Source: a virus. Taken from it: DNA of 28,278 nt. Location: positions 1 to 28,278 of the IMG/VR virus record IMGVR_UViG_3300030333_002037. The stretch is one strand, 5' to 3'. Positions 14,483 through 21,604 of the stretch are shown here, piece by piece; the first letter of the stretch is position 1; every line of letters begins with the position of its first letter. The notes beneath the pieces are model-generated. The model ran no database searches, was not told the origin of the DNA, and was given only the letters and a program-made list of their open reading frames with translations. A program made the translations under genes and the position numbers.

Positions 14483-17400
14483 TTAACAAGTTTGTATTGC
14501 ACCTGATCCATTTGCTCCAGATGAATAGCCGTATTTATTATTACCACTACCATAATCAACAAATCTAAAAAATCCAGTTGATGCTGTTTCTGTTGTGTTA
14601 TTTATCCAAAGAACATCACCTTGCCTTAATTGTACCCAACCACCTAACACCTGAGGGTCTGTTGAGTTAGTACCTCTTGATACGTACCAAGTCGCAGCGC
14701 TGTTACTTGTAGAACATATATTATAAGACGCTTGTATTAAGTTACCTGAAACTCTATTTTGTAACTCATTTACTTGACAAAGTTGATTACCATTAACACT
14801 TGATCCATGTGCGTCTGTTACTGTTATAGTAACCCTTCTATCTGTTGGTGATCCAGCAAAAAATGTTGTACCACTAAAGTGACTAGATGTTTTTAATGTA
14901 ATTTGTCCGTTTGATATAGATATAACAAACATAACATTAAACGATGAACTTCCAAAAGTAAATGTAGGCGTTAAGCCTGTTGTGCTTTCAGATGATAACT
15001 TAGCACCATTTGTAGCGCTACAATTTAAAATTACAGTACCTGAAGAAGGGTTTGATACTAAATTTTTAGAAGCTGGTACACCTGTACAAGTTGGTGCTGA
15101 ATTTACAACATTAACTGTTAATTCTTTTGTTGATTGGTATGTGTTGAGTTCAGTACACTTAACTTTTAGCTTATGTGCGTCACGTGTGTTATTAGCAAAA
15201 GCAAAAGCACCAGAACCAGAAACAGTAACAGCTCCGTTAGATGCTACAGAAATTTTACTACTAACATCAGCGCCTAAACCATCTTTAAAAGAAACTAAAT
15301 CCCAATCAAAAGTTGAATTTAAATCATCCGCTACTAACGTTATAACTAAATTTGTGCTACCACCTATAACGCTAGTTGCTACTGTAATAGTATCACCAGC
15401 TTCATAACCAGTACCACCAGCTGTAACAGTAACAGCTGTAACCGCGTTACCACCAACAACAACGGTTATAGCACCACCAACACCATCGCCACTAGTTGTA
15501 AATGTCGCATTAGTATAAGTGTTGTTAGTACCATCTGATGTGTTTGTTGTTATAGATGATGTTAATTCTCCTGATCCTATTTTTAACGCGCCAACACCTG
15601 TTGCTGTAAGTGATCCTACAGCACCATTATTAGCAGTATTTTCTTCTAAACTTGTATCGCTAATAGCTATGTTAGTAGGTCCAACGTTACCCTCTGCAAC
15701 TCTATCATTAAGGTCTTTAATTAAACCACATGTAGATGTCTCATAGTAAATATCTAACTTTGACTCAAATGGTTCTGTCTCGTAAACACTTAAACCTTCA
15801 TTATATCTTGTAAAAAATATTTTATCACCCTTAGCTAATGACTGTTCAATACTATTAGACATTGTAACTACTCTATTTGTATCTGCGTAACTTGCTACGG
15901 TTAAAGTAACACCATCTGGCGTGTTAATATTACCACCAACAATTTTACAACCATCTAAATCTCCAGCATTTCCAATAACCGCCTCTACATTTGTTGTTAA
16001 AACAAAAGTGTTAGAATCTGTCGTTGCGGCGTCTACAATACCTAATACACCAGCCCTATTTTCAACACCAGCATCATAAGTTCCTAAATGCTTTAAATTT
16101 GGTAATTCCGCTATTAAAGGATTTTTATCTGCGCCATAAACAAAGCCTAATACATTGTAACCTCCAATACCTGCATTATCATTATCTGTGAAGTATAAAT
16201 TTTGATCTTTAGCAGTACCTAAACTAACAACATCAATTAAGTCAGTAGCGTTTTGAGATTGTTGAACTGATTGACCATTAGCGTCACTAACAACTTTAGG
16301 GAATAATCTTACTCTTGATCCAGAAACACCTTCCCTTGTTGAATCTACATCCCTAACATCTCTAGGTACTTTATCTATATTATCACCATATAAGCTTAAC
16401 CAACTACTACCTGATAATGTAGCATCTCTTTTACTATCTACATTGTTCCATCCATCAGCAGCATGCGATGTGTATATATTATAATATTCTTGCTCAGATT
16501 GCTTAACAACAACTCTCCATGAATACCAACCATGAGGATTATAATTAGCGCCAACATCTGTTCCTGACGTGGCTTTTTCAAATATATCTGAAGCTGCAGC
16601 AATCGCATCATCTCTAAATGTTATGTCTAATGATTTGCCAATAATACCAGATCTTTCAGTAGACCAACTCCAACTAGAACTGTTAAAGTTGTGAGATAAA
16701 TCTGCTGTCGTTGCTGGTACTGTATAAGTATCTTTAATTTTAGCATCAGCGTCTGTGTTTGTAGATAATAAAACAGGTGACTGTCTACCAAATCTATCAG
16801 AAAACACAATACCTACTTGATATGTTCTACGTTGTTTTATAGAGTGGTATTTATATTGGTTGTTAAGATACTGTATAAATCCATAGTTAAACACGTTACC
16901 ACCAGTGTTATGTTCGTGATCTGATTTAACGGTAGAGTTAATAGTATAATTAACACCTTTATTACCGTTAGAATCTATAGGATAATTATAATGTTCTGTG
17001 TAATTACCATAAATAAGTCTATTACCTGATATTTCTTGTGCTTGAGCTCTTAAAGGTACTTGATCATACACACGTGTTATTTGATCTTCAGGTAGCGTTT
17101 TAAACGGTTTTTCAGAACGATACATAAACTTATAGTTATATCTATAATAAGTATCTCCAGATAATTTTGGCTTTATTGTATATTGTTCTATGGATCCAGT
17201 AAAACCACTACCAGATACTTTAATATCTTTAACAACCTTAACTGATGGACCATCTGATTCTTTTGATAAAATCTCAATATTAGTAATTTTAAGATCGTTA
17301 CTCCATGTACCTGAAGATGTTTTATGCTCATTTAATGATGGTAGCGGAACCCTTAACTCAGCTTGATTGATTTTATTTTGCATTATATCTACAGTTGTTT

Positions 17401-18463
17401 TTTTGTAAATATTCTGCTTACTAGTTGCTACCCTTGGCTCTTCAGCACTTGTACCTGAACCAGTTGCATTTTTAGCATTATCACTCTCCACAACAACACC
17501 ACTATTTAATGGCTCAAATAATATTTGTGTGAATGGTGCTATTGTCGAATATTCACCATCTTCAAACTTATATCTATATGAGAATCTCACAAAATTAAAC
17601 CTTAAGTAATCTGATTTAATACTAGTATCTCTTGATAACACCGAATTACCACTTGAGTCAACTAATTGTATAGGCATGTAAGGTGCTACTTTAGCAACAC
17701 TTATTTGTTCTTCATACTGATAATGCGTAGGGCTTGTTAACGCTTTAGCTATATTTATTTTTCTTGGCTGATTTCTATTATCTGTCCAAAACACCAAATC
17801 ATCAATAATGTTAACACCTGTTATTCTATGGCTTTTGCTAAAGTTTAAAAAATTTCCTTCTACCAATATATTAACACTATCTGTTGTTGTATCATACAAA
17901 ACTATACGGCAAATGTTAGTAGTACTAGGGTATGTCATGCTTCTTATAGCTACATCACCTTCATTGTAATCTGTTACAAAATATACAATTCTTTTGTTTT
18001 TTAAATCTAAACAACTACCTATAACCTCTAAATTAGACGATCCAAACTGTATTGTATTACCTGATAATACCTTTACAGCTTTTGATAAAACTAAATTAAC
18101 ACCATTAATACTTGATACTGTGACATCATCTGGTATATCAAGCGCTATATCAGTACCACTAAAAGCTTTTACAGTTTGCCCAGCTTGTATTAACGCATTA
18201 GATCCTGTTAAAGTGTAGTTGGTTGTTGATGAACCTGGGTAAGACGCAGGTGTTGATTGTGTTATTTTTGATATTAAAAACTTATTTTGATCTGTATATG
18301 GTATTTTATTTCCAAAAACGTTTTCAATAGCTCCAACATTACCATCCTCAGACTCATTGATTAGTATGTTTTGAGCTTCACGATACTCGCCTTTAGGCAA
18401 AACCCTACTATCAAGGTCTTTGTTCATTTTACCCTGTAAAAAAGTATTTTTTATCTCTGCCAT
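14483..18463 (-). CDS. Long tail stabilisation / muzzle-like protein, N-terminal part, with cadherin-like domain (1326 aa)
   Basis: Residues 8-52 carry the hallmark start of P22 gp10-like/crAss muzzle proteins (GKMNKDLDSRVLPKGEYREA, then a VGAIEN-VFGN segment). The gp10-like body includes a Tyr/Arg-rich stretch (HSIKQRRTYQVGIVFSDRFG) and ends near residue 920 in EPFESKLDIYYETSTCGLIK. Two related beta modules lie at residues 83-143 and about 818-886. Residues about 927-1121 resemble a cadherin-like domain (ISDTSLEENTANNGAVGSLT to TVNVVNSAP), interrupted by the GYxxGDTITV module. The C-terminal 90 residues are Gly/Ser/Asn-rich with paired cysteines and a final IQTC, possibly surface-exposed or receptor-facing. 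Canonical relatives, as I recall, continue into a second half that here seems to be the next gene. It probably forms the outer tail tube or muzzle. Confidence 0.75.
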   Translation of the reverse strand: MAEIKNTFLQGKMNKDLDSRVLPKGEYREAQNILINESEDGNVGAIENVFGNKIPYTDQNKFLISKITQSTPASYPGSSTTNYTLTGSNALIQAGQTVKAFSGTDIALDIPDDVTVSSINGVNLVLSKAVKVLSGNTIQFGSSNLEVIGSCLDLKNKRIVYFVTDYNEGDVAIRSMTYPSTTNICRIVLYDTTTDSVNILVEGNFLNFSKSHRITGVNIIDDLVFWTDNRNQPRKINIAKALTSPTHYQYEEQISVAKVAPYMPIQLVDSSGNSVLSRDTSIKSDYLRFNFVRFSYRYKFEDGEYSTIAPFTQILFEPLNSGVVVESDNAKNATGSGTSAEEPRVATSKQNIYKKTTVDIMQNKINQAELRVPLPSLNEHKTSSGTWSNDLKITNIEILSKESDGPSVKVVKDIKVSGSGFTGSIEQYTIKPKLSGDTYYRYNYKFMYRSEKPFKTLPEDQITRVYDQVPLRAQAQEISGNRLIYGNYTEHYNYPIDSNGNKGVNYTINSTVKSDHEHNTGGNVFNYGFIQYLNNQYKYHSIKQRRTYQVGIVFSDRFGRQSPVLLSTNTDADAKIKDTYTVPATTADLSHNFNSSSWSWSTERSGIIGKSLDITFRDDAIAAASDIFEKATSGTDVGANYNPHGWYSWRVVVKQSEQEYYNIYTSHAADGWNNVDSKRDATLSGSSWLSLYGDNIDKVPRDVRDVDSTREGVSGSRVRLFPKVVSDANGQSVQQSQNATDLIDVVSLGTAKDQNLYFTDNDNAGIGGYNVLGFVYGADKNPLIAELPNLKHLGTYDAGVENRAGVLGIVDAATTDSNTFVLTTNVEAVIGNAGDLDGCKIVGGNINTPDGVTLTVASYADTNRVVTMSNSIEQSLAKGDKIFFTRYNEGLSVYETEPFESKLDIYYETSTCGLIKDLNDRVAEGNVGPTNIAISDTSLEENTANNGAVGSLTATGVGALKIGSGELTSSITTNTSDGTNNTYTNATFTTSGDGVGGAITVVVGGNAVTAVTVTAGGTGYEAGDTITVATSVIGGSTNLVITLVADDLNSTFDWDLVSFKDGLGADVSSKISVASNGAVTVSGSGAFAFANNTRDAHKLKVKCTELNTYQSTKELTVNVVNSAPTCTGVPASKNLVSNPSSGTVILNCSATNGAKLSSESTTGLTPTFTFGSSSFNVMFVISISNGQITLKTSSHFSGTTFFAGSPTDRRVTITVTDAHGSSVNGNQLCQVNELQNRVSGNLIQASYNICSTSNSAATWYVSRGTNSTDPQVLGGWVQLRQGDVLWINNTTETASTGFFRFVDYGSGNNKYGYSSGANGSGAIQTC
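15329..15490 (-). repeat. Dispersed GYxxGDTITV module, copy B (inside the long tail gene)
   Basis: Encodes residues 992-1045, with GGTGYEAGDTITVATSV and NLVITLVAD matching copy A at 19853-20035 in motif order. It sits inside the cadherin-like domain: the residues before it end a TATG strand and those after it resume with FDWDLVS. This suggests a module inserted into a pre-existing fold. DNA similarity to copy A remains visible, which suggests fairly recent exchange or duplication. Confidence 0.75.
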
Positions 18464-18470
18464 TTAACTT

Positions 18471-19673
18471 TTATTTTATTTGCTTAGACTTACCCGTCAT
18501 AACTGCGCTTATCTCTTCTGTCTTTAAATTAGATAATCTTATTTTAGCATTTCTTAATGCAGCTCTTTTATCCCTGCGGTATCTATTAATAATATACTCA
18601 GGAACATTTTGTTTTGTAGATAGTATATTTAAAGCAATATGCTTATACATAGCTTCTTCTGCAAACTTATGTATTTGCATTTCAGCATCAGTACCAACGC
18701 CGTCTGAAATATATTTTAACACAATTGTTTTTTCTTTTAAATCACTACTAAAATTGATTGTACCATTTGCTTCATCAATTATAAAAACACCGTTTCTATT
18801 TGCTAATTCTGGTTCTAAGCCGTATCTTTTTCCTTCATGTAATATTCTATCTCTATTATACTCTGTGTTATAATAGTAATCATCATTGATAGCGTTATTT
18901 AAATTTGATACTGTACTATCTTTAAAATTAGTATGTGTAACAGAGGTACCTTTTAATGTGTCTCCATCATTATCAAATATATAATCATAGTTATCATCCT
19001 GTAATATTGACTCAGACGGTTTAGATGTATATCTAGCTGGCAATATTAAATGTTCAATACCAGCGGAATCAACCCAAGTTAATTTAACATAATTAACATA
19101 GTCTTGTGGCATTGGAATACTTAAGCTTGGTCCAATATCAACCTCTTGTATCTTTTCTACCCTCGAAACATCGTAAGCAAACTCTTGTATACCACGCTTA
19201 GCATGAAATAAAATATCTGTTTTTTTAGTATTTCTAATTAATTTTCCATCACCTGTATATCCTATTATGAAGTTATTTACAACATCCTTTAGTGATATAA
19301 ATCGATAATTACCAAAATTTTCAGTGTTTGCTGTTTCTTTAAATAATAATGTTTTACCAGCTAACGGTGCTCCGTTTGTTGCTTGCACATCAGCATTAAC
19401 ACCATTACTATTATGAAAAACAATATTATAACTACCATCAGCAGATGTGTCACCTGGTGAAGTTCCATTGTATGAGTAAGTATTTTTGTTTATCTCAATA
19501 CCAGCAATAAAAACAGCAATATTAGCTTGCTGTGTTGGTCTTGTCGGAAAATAAACAGTTGTAACGTTAAATGTCAAAGTTCCACTACCACCAGCGCCGT
19601 CTGGCATAGTAGACCATGTTGTTTGTTCTTGACTATAGTATGATTGTTTTGTTGTTGTTCCTAGTAATCCCAT
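18471..19673 (-). CDS. Head-tail connector / ring protein with N-terminal tail-fibre-like beta domain (400 aa)
   Basis: It begins MGLLGTTTKQSYYSQEQ. Residues about 25-115 are a beta domain with the pattern of T7 tail-fibre-like repeats (TVYFPTRPTQQANIAVFIAG then a hydrophobic ...IVFHNSNG strand). From residue 120 a second, conserved-looking part begins: NYRFISLKDVVNNFIIGYTG, DILFHAKRGIQEFAYDVSR and MPQDYVNYVKLTWVDSAG. I associate this part with the adaptor/ring proteins of crAss-like and related podoviruses. The C-terminal helices are rich in Arg and Lys (YIINRYRRDKRAALRNAKIR) and could contact DNA or neighbouring subunits. The start overlaps the preceding stop by one base, implying coupled, balanced expression of the two connector proteins. 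Assignment is by resemblance and synteny. A P22 gp4-like adaptor is the main alternative name. Confidence 0.65.
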   Translation of the reverse strand: MGLLGTTTKQSYYSQEQTTWSTMPDGAGGSGTLTFNVTTVYFPTRPTQQANIAVFIAGIEINKNTYSYNGTSPGDTSADGSYNIVFHNSNGVNADVQATNGAPLAGKTLLFKETANTENFGNYRFISLKDVVNNFIIGYTGDGKLIRNTKKTDILFHAKRGIQEFAYDVSRVEKIQEVDIGPSLSIPMPQDYVNYVKLTWVDSAGIEHLILPARYTSKPSESILQDDNYDYIFDNDGDTLKGTSVTHTNFKDSTVSNLNNAINDDYYYNTEYNRDRILHEGKRYGLEPELANRNGVFIIDEANGTINFSSDLKEKTIVLKYISDGVGTDAEMQIHKFAEEAMYKHIALNILSTKQNVPEYIINRYRRDKRAALRNAKIRLSNLKTEEISAVMTGKSKQIK

Positions 19674-20695
19674 TATTGTTGTTGTTTAACGATTTCGTTA
19701 GCTTGCGCTATTTGTGTTGTTAATTGTGTTATTGCTGGATCTTTTATAGTAACACCAGCGTAACTAAGTATGCCTAATATTAAATTTGGTTCTTCAGTCT
19801 TATGTAGTTCAAAGTCACAAGAACCATATGTGTTATGATTATATATATTACTCGCAACTAACGTTATTACTAAATTACCACCCGTTGTACCTATACTACT
19901 ATCCGCATCCATACGCGCTTTTGTTACTGTAATTGTATCACCAATAGCATAACCAGAACCCGCAGCAACTACGGTAGCGCTATTTATATTAGCAGATGAT
20001 GATGTAACTTTAACAGTTGCACCAGTACCACTACCTGATGTGTCTGTAGCTAAAGCAGCTGTAGTTCCATTTCCTGATGCTGTGACGTTACCACTTGGTA
20101 ATGTTAATGTTAAATTAGTAATTAAACCTCCATCAACGTATAATCTATCATCATAAACGTTAGTTCCATATGTAGAATTTACAGTATAACCCCATCTAGG
20201 ATCTTTTGGTACTTTAATATACGTTACTGTTGGATTTGAAGTTGTAATAGGTAATACGTTTAATTGTGTTGATGTTTTGTAGTATATTGGAAAATCTGAA
20301 GTTGGTGTTAACATTGGTGTTGAGTTAACGTAAGACCATCTGTTTTTATCAACTTGTTCGATGTTTGTGTTTGAAGTTTTTACTTCTACTATTTTATATA
20401 TATCTGTTGGTAAAGTACCTGCTCCAGTTGTACTATCTAAACTAACAGTATTTTCTTTGTAAAAAACGTCTATTTTTTCTTGTGTGCCTTGGACCATATC
20501 GCCGTAACCTTCAGCGTTCATAGAAAAGCTTTCTGAGTTTATATCTTTATTGTATTTTACGATAGCTTGATCTAATAGTGACAGTTGCACTTGCTTACTT
20601 ATCTTGTTAAACTCATCAGGTGTAATATATCCTCTCTGTTCTTTGTTAAGAATTGATAATACAGTTTTATATACTCCGTTTACATTTATGGCCAT
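19673..20695 (-). CDS. Connector / head-tail adaptor-like protein with inserted beta module (340 aa)
   Basis: Residues 1-60 are helical (NGVYKTVLSILNKEQRGYIT) and resemble the N-termini of neck or ring adaptors in crAss-like and other Bacteroidota podoviruses. Residues 60-190 are a beta-rich middle. Residues about 190-285 are a Gly/Thr/Val-rich insertion containing GSGYAIGDTITV and ending NLVITLVAS. Residues 286-340 return to a helical adaptor-like tail (DFELHKTEEPNLILGILSYA). The insertion is related in protein and DNA to one in the long tail gene downstream (see the repeats). The TAA stop overlaps the next start by one base (TAATG), so the pair is translationally coupled. The gene probably encodes a ring protein below the portal. 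The exact ring position cannot be told from sequence alone. Confidence 0.6.
   Translation of the reverse strand: MAINVNGVYKTVLSILNKEQRGYITPDEFNKISKQVQLSLLDQAIVKYNKDINSESFSMNAEGYGDMVQGTQEKIDVFYKENTVSLDSTTGAGTLPTDIYKIVEVKTSNTNIEQVDKNRWSYVNSTPMLTPTSDFPIYYKTSTQLNVLPITTSNPTVTYIKVPKDPRWGYTVNSTYGTNVYDDRLYVDGGLITNLTLTLPSGNVTASGNGTTAALATDTSGSGTGATVKVTSSSANINSATVVAAGSGYAIGDTITVTKARMDADSSIGTTGGNLVITLVASNIYNHNTYGSCDFELHKTEEPNLILGILSYAGVTIKDPAITQLTTQIAQANEIVKQQQ
19853..20035 (-). repeat. Dispersed GYxxGDTITV module, copy A (inside the 340-aa connector gene)
   Basis: Encodes residues 221-281 of the connector protein. It starts with GSGTGATVKV, continues through GSGYAIGDTITV and ends NLVITLVA. Copy B, at 15329-15490 in the tail gene, follows the same order of motifs. 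DNA similarity is also visible, for example near 19921 against 15381, where both read close to ttactgtaattgtatcacc. Related Gly/Thr-rich modules are, from memory, common in structural proteins of marine phages. Confidence 0.75.
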
Positions 20696-20709
20696 AATTT
20701 CTTTTTTTA

Positions 20710-20746
20710 TATAGTGTAGTCACCCCATAGAGATGACTACTCTATA
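20710..20746 (-). other. Stable intergenic hairpin just upstream of the first connector gene
   Basis: Arms 20746-20734 and 20722-20710 pair at 12 of 13 positions (mismatch at 20741/20715) around an 11-base loop. The structure starts 11 bases after the stop of the 258-residue gene and ends 15 bases before the ATG at 20695. Downstream in the transcript is an A-run (ATAAAAAAAGAAATT) and not a U-run, so it is a poor intrinsic terminator. Part of the loop (CTCTAT) can also pair with ATAGAG in the 5' arm, giving a mutually exclusive smaller hairpin. Possible roles are mRNA end protection, a processing site or control of the next start codon. Confidence 0.5.
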
Positions 20747-20756
20747 AAGTGATTAA

Positions 20757-21533
20757 TTATTTTAATCTTTTTTCAACTGACTTAAAAACATCCATACCAT
20801 CATCTGTTTTAAACCACGCAGCTAATGCTGAATATGGGTTTTCTTCAAAAGGTACTGTTAATAGTTTTTTATCATTACTTGCCCAGGTAAATGTTCTATT
20901 ATCTGGCGATAGCTTTATTATACCACCTTCAACAGCTTTAATACCAACGTTTCTTAGTTCAATATTTTCATCTTGAACAAGATCTAAAAATAATGTTGGA
21001 TTATTCTTAGCAAATAATAATACGTCACGTTTTACTTCTTTTGATGTCATTGATGACACCGCGTTACCTATATCAGTTCTTAATATAGCTTCAGCTTGAT
21101 CTATGTCGATCTCTCTAGCAATATTTAAAGCTTCTATTTCAAACTCTAATATTGAAAGATCATCTTCAGCTTCTTTAACAGGATTAAATTCCGCGTAGAC
21201 TTTATTCCTATCAGGATGATATAACGATAACAACTTTTGTAATGTTTGTTCTTCTTTAGGAACAAACAACCTTCCATCTCTAAAAACTATATGACTTAAT
21301 CTTTGTTGTCCTTTCATATCTTCAACAAAAACTGTTCTTTGGTTTTTACAATATTTCATTTCCCTTTCATAACCAAGTTCCTCGTCGAACCAATACATGT
21401 TTCTGCTTCTTATTATATGTACAATCGGTGTTGAATCACCAACTAGTTCATATAGTCTATCTTTTACTTCCCAGTTACTTTTTTTCGCTGGTTGTTCTTT
21501 GACTACTTTAGTCGTTTCTTTTGCTTTTTTCAT
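20757..21533 (-). CDS. Conserved-looking virion-region protein of unknown function (258 aa)
   Basis: I do not recognise a named family. The first 20 residues are Lys-rich and disordered-looking. Residues 20-110 look like a small mixed fold with many aromatics and arginines (HIIRSRNMYWFDEELGYERE). Residues 115-200 are strongly helical and acidic. The C-terminus holds a beta-rich piece (LSPDNRTFTWASNDKKLLTV) before a final helix. There is no signal peptide or membrane segment. It lies just after the capsid gene and its terminator and just before the connector genes, where head-completion or capsid-accessory proteins often occur. A structural or assembly role in head closure is therefore the best guess, from position only. 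The start at 21533 follows an A/T-only leader. Confidence 0.6.
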   Translation of the reverse strand: MKKAKETTKVVKEQPAKKSNWEVKDRLYELVGDSTPIVHIIRSRNMYWFDEELGYEREMKYCKNQRTVFVEDMKGQQRLSHIVFRDGRLFVPKEEQTLQKLLSLYHPDRNKVYAEFNPVKEAEDDLSILEFEIEALNIAREIDIDQAEAILRTDIGNAVSSMTSKEVKRDVLLFAKNNPTLFLDLVQDENIELRNVGIKAVEGGIIKLSPDNRTFTWASNDKKLLTVPFEENPYSALAAWFKTDDGMDVFKSVEKRLK

Positions 21534-21550
21534 AATATAATATAATTAAA

Positions 21551-21596
21551 TAAGTTAAAAATAAAGTGCTAGGTGCCGAAGCACCTAACTCTTTAT
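21551..21596 (-). terminator. Strong intrinsic terminator after the capsid gene
   Basis: On the minus strand, the nine bases after the capsid stop codon lead into a long stem. The arms (21596-21581 and 21576-21561) pair at 15 of 16 positions, with one U-G wobble and a single T-T/A-A mismatch at 21567/21590. The loop at 21577-21580 reads UUCG and is closed by C-G, the very stable cUUCGg tetraloop. The transcript continues into a U-rich run (TTTATTTTTAAC), completing a rho-independent terminator. It lies within the 71-base gap between the capsid gene and the 258-residue gene. It probably lets partial readthrough continue into the tail genes, giving excess capsid mRNA, and may also protect the 3' end of that message. 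Confidence 0.85.
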
Positions 21597-21604
21597 ATTA
21601 GATT

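Noticed and set aside
14473-14562. Upstream in-frame ATG (14562) for the 447-residue tail gene
   Set aside because: It lies inside the previous gene and adds 30 residues with no resemblance to a structural protein. The ATG at 14472 follows the previous stop and has the same MAI-type start and A/T leader as its neighbours.
16627-16809. Short minus-strand open frame of 60 codons inside the long tail gene
   Set aside because: It is fully contained in another frame of the tail gene, with a low-complexity product and no start signal.
20710-20746. Intrinsic terminator for the 258-residue gene
   Set aside because: The stem is strong, but in the direction of transcription it is followed by an A-run and not a U-run. 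It is kept only as a hairpin of unknown role.
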